Origin: JBOHDX01 sp050700835
GTDB taxonomy: Bacteria; Actinomycetota; Actinomycetes; Propionibacteriales; Nocardioidaceae
NCBI GenBank assembly: GCA_050700835.1
Contig: JBOHDX010000115.1
Coordinates: 1 to 27,396, forward strand
DNA: 27,396 nt
Direction of reading: 5' to 3'
Position numbers and translations under genes: made by a program. Shown one piece after another: positions 7,255-15,185 of the stretch. The notes under the pieces were generated by a model, which was given only the letters and a program-made list of their open reading frames with translations, was not told the origin of the DNA and did no database searches. Position 1 is the first letter of the stretch, and the number at the start of each line of letters is the position of its first letter.

Positions 7255-7276
7255 CTGGGCCGCGATCAGACGCAGG

Positions 7277-8251
7277 TCAGTCCTCGTCGTGGCGCGGCCG
7301 GACGATCACCTTGCCCACCATGCCCATGTAGTCGTGCAGGGCACAGATGTAGCGGAACGTACCGGCCCTCTTGAAGGTGACCGTGAACGTGCCGTGCGGA
7401 CCGATGATCCCGGAGTTCAGCTGTCCACCGGTGAAGTGGGTCGGGTCGCCGTACGGCGCAAAGATGTTGGCCCTCTCCGGACCGAACGTCACCGTGTGCG
7501 GCTCGGCCATGCCGTTGTTCATGAAGGTCACCCGCTGGCCGACATGGACGATGACCGTCCGGCGGTAGAACCGCATCAACATGGCGGTGCCGTCGTCTGC
7601 CCCCATGATGACCATGCGCGGCTGCCTGGCTTCGCGCTTCGTCGCGCGCATCAACGCGTAGCCGTCGCGCAGCGTGGCACGGACCGCCCGCTTGGCCTGG
7701 TGGTTGTAGTCGGCCTGGGTGTACCGGTACGGGGTACCAGCCGGCCGCACATGCACGACGCCCTTCATCATCGCGCCGTGGACCAGGCAGTAGTACGTGT
7801 AGTTGCCCGCAGTCGGGAACCTCAGCGAGTAGCCAGACTGGGCGGGGAAGCCGCTGTCGGCGACGTTGGCCAGGATGCCGGAGTTGTAGTACGAGCTGCC
7901 GTCGTAGACCGGCCCTCCTACTGGGAACAGCTGCGCCGGGTCGCCGGGGTTGAACGCCGGGAGCGACTGTCCGGTGGCCAGGAAGGTGACGGTGTGGATC
8001 TCCGCCGCCCGAGCCCTCCACACCACGGAGTCGCCCGCGTCGATCCAGATGTGGGATGGGAGGAACGCCATCCCCTGGATGGCTTGGTGCCTACTCTGCT
8101 CGCCCACCCTGACCGTCCAGGTGTGGCTTCTGGTGACGGTGTCACCCGAAGCCGTGCCCTGCAGCCCGACGGAGACCACCGTGGCCGCCAGCAAGGCAAC
8201 GAGGACGCGCAGTGTCCGGGACAGATGACTGATGCCTGAACGGCGTCTCAT
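7277..8251 (-). CDS. Secreted protein with two cupredoxin (plastocyanin/amicyanin-like) domains
   Basis: The 324-aa product has a basic N-terminus and hydrophobic core (residues 14-31) ending near an AxA-like ASG site, so it is predicted to be exported. Two cupredoxin domains follow. Domain 1 (about 40-170) has ligand candidates H86 (EIHTVTF) and C155-x2-H158 with M161/M162. Domain 2 (about 212-320) has H252 (PHTVTF) and C303-x2-H306 with M309 or M311. Both retain full type 1 copper ligand sets. It may carry electrons or hold copper outside the membrane; no partner oxidase is adjacent. AGGGGG lies 6 nt before the ATG at 8251. Palindromic sites upstream (8298-8332) may control it. There is no multicopper oxidase trinuclear site, so it is not a laccase or nitrite reductase. 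Confidence 0.82.
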   Translation of the reverse strand: MRRRSGISHLSRTLRVLVALLAATVVSVGLQGTASGDTVTRSHTWTVRVGEQSRHQAIQGMAFLPSHIWIDAGDSVVWRARAAEIHTVTFLATGQSLPAFNPGDPAQLFPVGGPVYDGSSYYNSGILANVADSGFPAQSGYSLRFPTAGNYTYYCLVHGAMMKGVVHVRPAGTPYRYTQADYNHQAKRAVRATLRDGYALMRATKREARQPRMVIMGADDGTAMLMRFYRRTVIVHVGQRVTFMNNGMAEPHTVTFGPERANIFAPYGDPTHFTGGQLNSGIIGPHGTFTVTFKRAGTFRYICALHDYMGMVGKVIVRPRHDED

Positions 8252-8297
8252 AGGACGCCCCCTCTCTCATGGGCTGCCGAGATCATTGCGTACCAGA

Positions 8298-8332
8298 ACT
8301 AGTCGCCACCATGCGTCGATGTGACTAGTCAC
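8298..8332. promoter_or_regulatory. Candidate operator: perfect palindrome plus half copy upstream of the cupredoxin gene
   Basis: gtgactagtcac at 8321-8332 is a perfect 12-bp palindrome. Its core actagtc recurs at 8298-8304, 26 bp away, about two and a half helical turns. The pair lies 47-81 bp upstream of the cupredoxin ATG, where an activator or repressor could bind. No regulator gene is adjacent. Confidence 0.4.
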
Positions 8333-8377
8333 CGGGCCCCACACCACAAGGAACCCGCGCAAAACCCGCACAAAGGG

Positions 8378-8449
8378 TGGGCGCAACAGGGATCGAACCT
8401 GTGACATCTTGCTTGTAAGGCAAGCGCTCTACCGCTGAGCTATGCGCCC
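8378..8449 (-). tRNA. tRNA-Val (anticodon UAC)
   Basis: The 72-nt leftward gene folds as a full cloverleaf. It has acceptor GGGCGCA paired with TGCGCCC, D-stem GCTC/GAGC, anticodon stem CTTGC/GCAAG with loop CTTACAA giving anticodon UAC (valine), and T-stem ACAGG/CCTGT with loop TTCGATC. The discriminator base is A, and the 3' CCA is not encoded in full (ACC then C), so CCA addition is post-transcriptional. No integrase or attachment-site duplication was seen next to it. Confidence 0.95.
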
Positions 8450-8464
8450 GGATGAGGTCGGCCA

Positions 8465-8470
8465 AGCCTA
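8465..8470 (-). promoter_or_regulatory. Probable -10 of the tRNA-Val promoter
   Basis: On the minus strand TAGGCT lies 15 nt before the tRNA 5' end at 8449, a usual distance for a short tRNA leader. The -35 region is not recognisable. Confidence 0.35.
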
Positions 8471-8540
8471 ACCGGGCGGACCGGGCTGGACGCGCCGGCG
8501 AGAGCGCGCCGCCGCCCCAAGAAGCCTCCCCGAAGACACG

Positions 8541-8578
8541 TTGTGGCCGCCGGAGTCTCGGGTCACCGGCGGCCACAA
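8541..8578 (-). terminator. Hairpin terminator after the peroxiredoxin gene
   Basis: Perfect 13-bp inverted repeat ttgtggccgccgg (8541-8553) / ccggcggccacaa (8566-8578) with a 12-nt loop. It is about 100 bp past the peroxiredoxin stop (8677) and just upstream of the tRNA-Val promoter, isolating the two units. Confidence 0.65.
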
Positions 8579-8676
8579 CAGGGTTATTGGACACCACGAA
8601 CGAGGGTTCGCGCCACTCGATCGCCGAAATTGCCATCCACTTTTCGGCCGATAGCACGGACCGTGCGTTGCCGATC

Positions 8677-9141
8677 TCAGGCAGCAACTTTCTGCAGCTC
8701 GCGGCGGTAGTCCTCCAGGTCTCGAGCATCCGGCAGACCGTTCTCGACCTTCCATCGGACGAGGCCCGCCTTGTCCACGATGAACGTCCCACGCAGCGCG
8801 CAGCCACGCTTCGCGTCGAACACGTCGTAGGCCTTCGCCACGTCGCCGTGCGGCCAGAAGTCACTCAGCAACGGGTACGTCAGGCGGTCATGCTCGGAGA
8901 AGGCGCGCAACGCGAACATCGCGTCGCAGGAGATCGCCAGCAGCGCAACGTCGTCGTTCTCGAACGAGGGCAGCGAGTCGCGGAGGGCGCACAGCTCACC
9001 GGTGCAGACGCCGCTGAACGCGAAGGGGTAGAACATGACGACGACGGCCCTGCTGCCGCGGTACGACGACAACGTCACGTCCCGGCCGTGCTGGTCCTTG
9101 AGGGTGAAGTCGCGGGCTTCCTGACCGGTCTCGATCGACAT
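8677..9141 (-). CDS. AhpE/BCP-like thiol peroxiredoxin
   Basis: The 154-aa protein has the peroxiredoxin thioredoxin fold, with peroxidatic C46 in YPFAFSGVCTGELC. The usual PxxxTxxC has Ser43 in place of Thr. Other cysteines are C51 and C72. Length and the stretch FENDDVALLAIS strongly resemble M. tuberculosis AhpE (Rv2238c), a one-Cys enzyme that reduces peroxides and peroxynitrite in the cytosol. C51, which is five residues after C46, is the position used as resolving Cys in some BCP proteins, so the mechanism is open. A strong AGGAGG sits 4 nt before the ATG. It lies 42 bp downstream of the acyl-CoA synthetase on the same strand and may be co-transcribed with it. A 13-bp hairpin follows. 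Confidence 0.9.
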   Translation of the reverse strand: MSIETGQEARDFTLKDQHGRDVTLSSYRGSRAVVVMFYPFAFSGVCTGELCALRDSLPSFENDDVALLAISCDAMFALRAFSEHDRLTYPLLSDFWPHGDVAKAYDVFDAKRGCALRGTFIVDKAGLVRWKVENGLPDARDLEDYRRELQKVAA

Positions 9142-9183
9142 GTGTCCTCCTGGGGCCTTTTACTGGGAATCGTAGTGAGCCCG

Positions 9184-10833
9184 TCACCGGGGCGCCGGAT
9201 CGTCGAGCGCAGCTAGGTCTCGTTTGAGGATCTTGCCGGTCGCATTGCGCGGCAGCTCGGGCAGGAACCAGATGTCACGCGGCACCTTGTAGCGCGCCAG
9301 GCTGGCCTTGACGTGGTCCTGCAACGCCTCCTCGGAGACGTGAGCGCCCTCACGGAGCACGACGTACGCGCGCAGTCGCTGACCGAAGTCGTCGTCAGCG
9401 ACGCCGAGCACCGCGACCTCGGCAATCTCGCGGCGCCGCGCCAGGCAGTCCTCCACCTCCTGCGGGTAGACGTTCTCGCCTCCCGACACGATCATCTCGT
9501 CGTCACGGCCCTCCACGAACAGCAACCCGTCCTGGAAGCGGCCGACGTCGCCCGTCGCCATCAACCCGTCGATGACGCTCTTGTTGCCGCCCCCGGTGTA
9601 GCCCTCGAAGAGCATCGAGTTGCCGACGAAGATCCGGCCGGCGCCGGTCGTGACCCGCTGGTCGTCGCGGTCGTACAGCTCGACCTGGGTGCCTATCGGA
9701 GGACGCCCTGACGTGCCGGGCGCCCGTCGCAGCTCTTGTGGCGTGGCGATCGTGGCCCAGGCGCACTCGGTGGAGCCGTAGATGTTGTAGAGCGTGTCGC
9801 CGAACTCGTCCATCCACCTGGAGGCCAGGTCACCCGGCAACGCCGACCCGCTGGCAGCCACGACCTTCAGGCTCGACACGTCCACGCGGCGCTGCTCCGC
9901 TGGCAGGTCGAGGACACGCTGCAGCATCACCGGAATCACCACCGCCCCGTCGCAACGAAGCCCGGCCACGGTCTGCAGGAAGTCGGCCGGGTCGAACCGG
10001 CGGCGCAAGACGAGGGTCGAACCGATCAGCATCGACAGGTTGAGATGTGCCCAGCCCCAGGTGTGGAACATCGGCGCCGCCACGTGCACGGTCATGCCGT
10101 GCCGCAAGGGGATCCGCGACACCAGCGATGCCGCCGCGTCAAGCGAGCCGGCACCTCGGCTGGCGCCCTTCGGGTCCCCGGTCGTCCCCGAGGTGAGGAT
10201 CGTCGTACGCGCCTCCCGATCGGGTACGCGCATGTCGGCGTCGTCCTCGGTGGCGACGAGGTCGGACAAGGTGCCAGTGCGCAGCGCGTCGGAGTCCGTC
10301 CAGGCGATCAGCCGGTGAACCTGGTCGGGCACACCGGACATCAGCTCGGTGAACTCCTCGTCGTGGATCACCGCAATCGGCTGCTCGCGCTCGAGCACGT
10401 CGACCAGCTGTGGCCCGGCGAACGCGGTGTTGAGGTACACCACGTCGGCACCGAGCTTGGCGACGCCGACGGTGGCCTCGATGAACCAGCGGTGGTTGCG
10501 GCACATGATCGCGACCGAGTCCCCTTCGTGCACGCCGAGTCGTTCGAGGCCCCGCGCGACGGCGTTGGACTCGCGGTGGATCTGGTCGAACGTCAGGGAC
10601 CCGAGCTCGTCGATGAGTCCGATCGAGTGCGGCATCCGGGCTGCGAGGGCGGTGTAGCCGCCGGCCGGTCCGGTCCCCCACTGCACCAAGGTCTTGGCCA
10701 GCCGGTAGAGCCGGTCGGGCCGGTAGGGACGGATGATGCCCGTCGACGCCAGCGCCCACAGGCTCTGCGCCATCACCGCCAGGTTGGTCGGGGCGACCAT
10801 CGCGGCGATGGTCTTGGGCGAGGGGTCAGGCAA
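9184..10833 (-). CDS. AMP-dependent acyl-CoA synthetase (fatty-acid--CoA ligase)
   Basis: This 549-aa ANL-superfamily enzyme adenylates a carboxylate and transfers it to CoA. Visible motifs are the phosphate loop LTSGTTGDPKG, the adenine-binding YGSTECAWATIATP, the hinge region ATGDVGRFQDGLLFVEGRDD, and the C-terminal RNATGKILKRDL with the catalytic Lys near residue 534. The substrate is probably a medium- or long-chain fatty acid, but this cannot be read from sequence. TTG at 10833 is taken as start because AGGAGG lies 7 nt upstream (10841-10846). The first ATG, at 10800, has no such site. Much longer upstream in-frame sequence reads as non-coding. The peroxiredoxin follows after 42 bp. This ligase is not part of the mycobacterial version of the neighbourhood, as far as recalled. 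Confidence 0.9.
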   Translation of the reverse strand: MPDPSPKTIAAMVAPTNLAVMAQSLWALASTGIIRPYRPDRLYRLAKTLVQWGTGPAGGYTALAARMPHSIGLIDELGSLTFDQIHRESNAVARGLERLGVHEGDSVAIMCRNHRWFIEATVGVAKLGADVVYLNTAFAGPQLVDVLEREQPIAVIHDEEFTELMSGVPDQVHRLIAWTDSDALRTGTLSDLVATEDDADMRVPDREARTTILTSGTTGDPKGASRGAGSLDAAASLVSRIPLRHGMTVHVAAPMFHTWGWAHLNLSMLIGSTLVLRRRFDPADFLQTVAGLRCDGAVVIPVMLQRVLDLPAEQRRVDVSSLKVVAASGSALPGDLASRWMDEFGDTLYNIYGSTECAWATIATPQELRRAPGTSGRPPIGTQVELYDRDDQRVTTGAGRIFVGNSMLFEGYTGGGNKSVIDGLMATGDVGRFQDGLLFVEGRDDEMIVSGGENVYPQEVEDCLARRREIAEVAVLGVADDDFGQRLRAYVVLREGAHVSEEALQDHVKASLARYKVPRDIWFLPELPRNATGKILKRDLAALDDPAPR

Positions 10834-10954
10834 GGGAGGCCCTCCTGGAGAGGTGCGAACGTCCCACTCTGACCCACCGGCGGGCACCCGCGGAACCCTG
10901 CTGCGACGAGGCGCACACGTGACGTGACGCACAGGTCGCGGGGCCTGGAGAGCC

Positions 10955-11392
10955 TCAGCGCTTCGCGCCGCGTGCCCCCTTGGGGGTGACCAGCTTGGTC
11001 GCCGTCCAGTCGTCGGTCGCGGGTACGGACGTGGTGGTGGCCAGCCCCGCGACCGGTGCAGCCTCGGCGACGTCTGCGGCGTCCACATAACCGGCCCGAC
11101 CCACCTTGGGCGTCAACAACCAGATCGCACCACCCTCGACGAGGTCGGTCAGCGCGTCGACCAGCGCGTCCACGAGGTCGCCGTCACCGTCGCGCCACCA
11201 CAGGACGACCGCATCGACCACGTCGCCGTGGTCGCCGTCGACCAGCTGGCTGCCGATCGCGTCCTCGACCGCGGCCCGGAGGTGGTCGTCGACGTCGTCG
11301 TCCCACCCCAGCTCCTGCACGACCATGTCGGGGCGGAACCCGAGCCGTGCAAGCGGACCTCGGTCGTCCGCGTCGCCGGCGCTCGCGCTCAC
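10955..11392 (-). CDS. DUF3052 family protein (Rv2239c-like)
   Basis: The 145-aa acidic protein resembles the DUF3052 family, found in actinobacteria next to aceE. Conserved parts are GFRPDMVVQELGWDDDVDD, a central acidic DGDLVDALVDAL segment and IWLLTPKVGR. The C-terminus is Thr/Lys-rich and ends in a basic tail. No catalytic residues or membrane segments are evident. The GTG at 11392 has AGGAGG 6 nt upstream. A recognisable promoter (11449-11476) is divergent from aceE, so it may share regulatory DNA with pyruvate dehydrogenase. Function is unknown. Confidence 0.85.
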   Translation of the reverse strand: MSASAGDADDRGPLARLGFRPDMVVQELGWDDDVDDHLRAAVEDAIGSQLVDGDHGDVVDAVVLWWRDGDGDLVDALVDALTDLVEGGAIWLLTPKVGRAGYVDAADVAEAAPVAGLATTTSVPATDDWTATKLVTPKGARGAKR

Positions 11393-11448
11393 CAGATGCC
11401 TCCTCGTCGACAGTGTGCACCCGTCCGTCGGGCGTGTCTTGGCACGTC

Positions 11449-11476
11449 ACCCTAATGGCTGACGGGGTTCTGGCAA
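11449..11476 (-). promoter_or_regulatory. Sigma-70-type promoter for the DUF3052 gene
   Basis: On the minus strand TTGCCA (11471-11476) is separated by 16 bp from TAGGGT (11449-11454). This gives a leader of about 50 nt carrying AGGAGG before the GTG at 11392. It lies in the 186-bp divergent gap shared with aceE. Confidence 0.5.
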
Positions 11477-11578
11477 CGCGGAACGTCGTGGAAGGATGGA
11501 GGTGCCCCGACCGGGGTGTCTCGCGTGCGTACGCGCGGGCGGGACCGTGCAGGTGCTTTCGGCCCAGGAAGGACAGCC

Positions 11579-14344
11579 GTGGCTTCGACTCCCGAGCGCC
11601 CACCGGTGATCCACGAGGGGCTGCCGACGCAGCTCCCCGACATCGACCCCGACGAGACCCAGGAATGGGTGGACTCGCTCGACGCGCTGATCTCGGAGCG
11701 TGGCCGCGAACGGGCCCGGTACGTCATGCTGCGCCTGCTGGAGCGGGCCCGTGAGGAGGCCGTCGGAGTCCCCGCGCTGCGCAGCACGGACTACATCAAC
11801 AGCATCCCGCCGGAGCGGGAGCCGTGGTTCCCCGGTAACGAGGACGTGGAGCGCAGGATCCGGGCGTACATCCGCTGGAACGCCGCCGTGATGGTGTCGC
11901 GCGCGAACCGTCCCGGCCTCGGCGTCGGTGGTCACATCGCGACGTACCAGTCGGCAGCCAGCTTGTACGAGGTCGGGTTCAACCACTTCTTCCGCGGCAA
12001 GGACCACCCCGGGGGCGGCGACCAGATCTACTTCCAGGGACACGCCTCGCCCGGCATCTACGCCCGGGCGTACCTCGAGGGCCGGCTCAACGAGAGCCAG
12101 CTCGACAAGTTCCGGCAAGAGGTCAGCCACGGCGTCGGCCAGGGTCTGTCGAGCTACCCGCATCCACGGCTGATGCCGGACTTCTGGGAGTTCCCGACCG
12201 TCTCGATGGGGCTGACCGCGCTGAACGCGATCTATCAGGCCCGCTTCAACCGCTACCTGTCCAACCGCAACCTCAAGGACACCTCGCAGCAGCACGTGTG
12301 GGCCTTCCTCGGCGACGGCGAGATGGGTGAGCCCGAGTCGCTCGGCGCCATCGGTGTCGCGGCCCGCGAGGAGCTCGACAACCTCACCTTCGTGATCAAC
12401 TGCAACCTGCAACAGCTCGACGGACCGGTCCGCGGCAACGGCAAGATCATCCAGGAGCTCGAGTCGTACTTCCGCGGTGCGGGCTGGAACGTGATCAAGG
12501 TGATCTGGGGTCGCGAGTGGGACGCACTGCTGGCCCGTGACGTCGACGGTGTCCTCGTCAACCAGATGAACCGCACCCCCGACGGGCAGTTCCAGACGTA
12601 CTCCGTCGAGACCGGCGCCTACATCCGGGAGCACTTCTTCGGCGGTGACCAGCGACTTCGCGCGATGGTGGAGAAGCTGTCCGACGACGACCTGCGCAAG
12701 CTGCCCCGCGGCGGCCACGACTATCGCAAGGTCTATGCGGCGTTCGAGTCCGCGACCAAGCATGTCGGCCAGCCGACCGTGATCCTGGCCCACACCATCA
12801 AGGGCTGGACCATCGACGCACTCGAGGGTCGCAACGCGACCCACCAGATGAAGAAGCTCACCAAGGACGACCTGAAGAAGTTCCGCGACCGTCTCTATCT
12901 CCCGATCAGCGACGAGGCCATCGACAAGTCCGAGGTTGCCCCCTTCTACCACCCCGGCGCGGACAACGACGAGATCCAGTACATGATGGAACGCCGCGCC
13001 CAGCTGGGTGGATCGCTGCCGAAGCGGCGCGTCGACCCTGTGGTGGTGAAGCTGCCCGGTGACCCGATCTACGGTGAGCTCAAGCAGGGTTCCGGCAAGC
13101 AGGCGATCGCCACGACGATGGCACTGGTACGCCTGCTGCGCGACCTGATGCGCGATCCGGAGATCGGGCAGCGGATCGTACCCATCGCGCCGGACGAGTA
13201 CCGCACGTTCGGCATGGACTCGATGTTCCCAACGGCCAAGGTCTACAGCCCGCACGGGCAGACCTACGACTCGGTGGACCGGAAGCTTCTGCTTGCCTAC
13301 AAGGAGTCTGCGCAGGGTCAGCTGCTGCACGAAGGCATCAGCGAGGCGGGGGCCATGTCGTCGGCGATCGCCGCCGGCACCTCCTACTCCACGCACGGCG
13401 AGCCGATGATCCCGTTCTACATCTTCTACTCGATGTTCGGCTTCCAGCGGACCGGCGACTCCATCTGGTCAATGGCCGACCAGCTCGCGCGCGGCTTCCT
13501 GATCGGTGCGACGGCGGGTCGGACCACGTTGACCGGCGAGGGACTGCAGCACGCCGACGGACACTCCCCGTTGCTCGCCAAGACGAATCCGGCGGCGGTG
13601 CACTACGACCCGGCGTGGGCGTTCGAGATCAGCTACATCGTGCAGTCCGGACTGCAGCGGATGTACGCGCCCAGCGACGGACACCCCCACGGTGAGGACG
13701 TGTTCTTCTACATCACCGTCTACAACGAGCCGTACGTCCAGCCGGCCGAGCCGGAGAACCTCGACGTCGACGGGCTGCTGCGCGGTCTGTACCGCTACCG
13801 GGCGTACTCCGGTGATCTCGGCGACGACGTGCCCCAGGTGCAGCTGCTCGCCTCGGGAGTCGCTCTGCCGTGGGCGTTGAAGGCGCAGGCGATGCTCGCC
13901 GACGACTACGGTGTGGCCGCCGACGTGTGGTCGGCGACCTCGTGGAACGAGCTCGCGCGCAACGCCGAGGAGACCGAGCGCTGGAACCTCAACCATCCCG
14001 GCGAGGAGCAGCGGGTCCCGTTCGTCACCCAGAAGCTGACTGGCGCCACCGGACCGGTTCTCGCCGTCAGCGACTACATGCGCAGCGTCCCGGACCAGAT
14101 CGCCCGGTGGGTGCCTGGCCGGTGGCAGTCGCTGGGTGCCGACGGGTTCGGGTTCGCCGACACCCGGGCGGCGGCCCGGCGCTTCTTCCAGATCGACGCC
14201 GAGTCGATCGTGGTGTCGGCGCTCGAGACGCTGGCGGCCTGCGGTGAGATCAAGCCCGAGGTGCCGGCGGAGGCGTTCGAGCGGTTGCGCATCGACGACC
14301 CGACTGCCGTGGCCGACGTCGAGCAGTCCGGCGCCGACGCGTGA
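11579..14344 (+). CDS. aceE: Pyruvate dehydrogenase E1 component, homodimeric type
   Basis: The 921-aa product is the single-chain AceE type of E1, which decarboxylates pyruvate with thiamine diphosphate and acetylates the lipoyl groups of E2. The thiamine-binding motif is FLGDGEMGEPES (G245-D246-G247) with the following NCNLQQLDGPVRGN. The C-terminal transketolase-like half has the conserved SEAGAMSSAIAAGTSYS and GEGLQHADGHS. Length is close to the usual 890-930 aa. GTG 11579 is chosen because AGGAAGGA lies 5 nt before it, and upstream codons look non-coding. E2 and E3 are not in the window, which is normal for actinobacteria. The gene is next to FasR and the fab operon, linking acetyl-CoA supply with fatty-acid synthesis. 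It converges on the methyltransferase gene with 4 bp between stops. Confidence 0.96.
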   Translation: MASTPERPPVIHEGLPTQLPDIDPDETQEWVDSLDALISERGRERARYVMLRLLERAREEAVGVPALRSTDYINSIPPEREPWFPGNEDVERRIRAYIRWNAAVMVSRANRPGLGVGGHIATYQSAASLYEVGFNHFFRGKDHPGGGDQIYFQGHASPGIYARAYLEGRLNESQLDKFRQEVSHGVGQGLSSYPHPRLMPDFWEFPTVSMGLTALNAIYQARFNRYLSNRNLKDTSQQHVWAFLGDGEMGEPESLGAIGVAAREELDNLTFVINCNLQQLDGPVRGNGKIIQELESYFRGAGWNVIKVIWGREWDALLARDVDGVLVNQMNRTPDGQFQTYSVETGAYIREHFFGGDQRLRAMVEKLSDDDLRKLPRGGHDYRKVYAAFESATKHVGQPTVILAHTIKGWTIDALEGRNATHQMKKLTKDDLKKFRDRLYLPISDEAIDKSEVAPFYHPGADNDEIQYMMERRAQLGGSLPKRRVDPVVVKLPGDPIYGELKQGSGKQAIATTMALVRLLRDLMRDPEIGQRIVPIAPDEYRTFGMDSMFPTAKVYSPHGQTYDSVDRKLLLAYKESAQGQLLHEGISEAGAMSSAIAAGTSYSTHGEPMIPFYIFYSMFGFQRTGDSIWSMADQLARGFLIGATAGRTTLTGEGLQHADGHSPLLAKTNPAAVHYDPAWAFEISYIVQSGLQRMYAPSDGHPHGEDVFFYITVYNEPYVQPAEPENLDVDGLLRGLYRYRAYSGDLGDDVPQVQLLASGVALPWALKAQAMLADDYGVAADVWSATSWNELARNAEETERWNLNHPGEEQRVPFVTQKLTGATGPVLAVSDYMRSVPDQIARWVPGRWQSLGADGFGFADTRAAARRFFQIDAESIVVSALETLAACGEIKPEVPAEAFERLRIDDPTAVADVEQSGADA

Positions 14345-14348
14345 CGCC

Positions 14349-15185
14349 TCACCAGCCTGACTTGGCCCGGCGGGCCTCGTAGAGCAGCACCGACCCCGCC
14401 ACGGCGGCGTTCAAGGAGTCGGCGCGGCCGAGCATCGGGATCGCCACCCGACCGAAGCTATGCGCGCGCCAGGCCGAGGACACGCCGTAACGTTCGTTGC
14501 CGAGCACCACCGCGGTGCGTCCGGACCAGTCCGCGTCCTGGTAGGCCACGGGAGGCTGGCCAGGTGCGGCGTTGTCCGCGAGCAGCACGGTGAAGCCGAG
14601 CCCCTGCAGCCATTCGGCCGCCTCGTCGGTGTCGTCGAAGCCGATCCACGGCACCGACAGGCTGGTGCCGTGGCTGGCTCTGAACACCTTCGGGTGCACC
14701 ACGGTCGTACGCCGGTCAGTCACCACGAGCGCGTCCCCTCGGCAGGCGTCGAGCGTGCGTACCAGTGTTCCGAGGTTGCCCGGGGTCTCCAGGCCGTCGG
14801 CCACCAGCACCAGGGCCGATTCGTCGAACGTCAGGTCCTCGGGGCGCCAACGACGGGGCCGCGCGATCGACACCAGCCCGTCGGGCCGGTCCCGCTGCGC
14901 CAGCCGAGCGAGGGTACGCGCGGAGATCCGGTGAACGTGCTCGGCGACGGCAGCGACGTCGTCGACGAGGGCGCGAGCACGTTCCGACCACGCCGCCTCC
15001 GGGCACACCAGGAACGCCTCGACGGGGGTTCCGCTGTCGAGCAACGCCTCATGGGGCCAGATGCCCTCGGCCAGCAGACGCTCCCCCGCAGGATCCGCGG
15101 TCTTCACCAGGGACAGTGCGCGTTTGACGTCGGGATGCCCTGACCCTGCCGGCGGTGTGTCCTCGACGGCCCGCACCGCGCTCAT
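14349..15185 (-). CDS. SpoU/TrmH-family RNA 2'-O-methyltransferase
   Basis: The 278-aa protein has an N-terminal substrate-binding region (about 1-115) and a C-terminal SPOUT knot domain. The three SpoU motifs are present: LETPGNLGTLVRTLDA (motif 1, catalytic Arg), VVLGNERYGVS (motif 2) and IPMLGRADSLNAAVAGSVLLYE (motif 3, in two parts IPMLGRADSLN and AAVAGSVLLYE). It transfers methyl from S-adenosylmethionine to a ribose 2'-OH in rRNA or tRNA; the target site is unknown. The ATG at 15185 overlaps the PHP gene stop by 4 nt (ATGA), so the two are translated as a coupled pair. Confidence 0.9.
   Translation of the reverse strand: MSAVRAVEDTPPAGSGHPDVKRALSLVKTADPAGERLLAEGIWPHEALLDSGTPVEAFLVCPEAAWSERARALVDDVAAVAEHVHRISARTLARLAQRDRPDGLVSIARPRRWRPEDLTFDESALVLVADGLETPGNLGTLVRTLDACRGDALVVTDRRTTVVHPKVFRASHGTSLSVPWIGFDDTDEAAEWLQGLGFTVLLADNAAPGQPPVAYQDADWSGRTAVVLGNERYGVSSAWRAHSFGRVAIPMLGRADSLNAAVAGSVLLYEARRAKSGW

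Noticed and set aside
4808..8239. Very long rightward open frame opposite the Nif3, zinc-ribbon and cupredoxin genes
   Set aside because: Its product is Arg/Gly/His-rich without family motifs, and the opposite strand encodes clear conserved proteins. High GC alone opens such antisense frames.
7277..8251. Copper nitrite reductase or laccase
   Set aside because: It has only type 1-like copper ligand sets; the extra His ligands for type 2/3 sites are not present.
8378..8449. tRNA-Val as an integration site for a mobile island
   Set aside because: No integrase and no duplicated tRNA 3' end were seen; neighbours are ordinary chromosomal genes.
11447..13396. Long leftward open frame opposite aceE
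   Set aside because: It is antisense to highly conserved AceE sequence and has no recognisable domain or ribosome-binding site.
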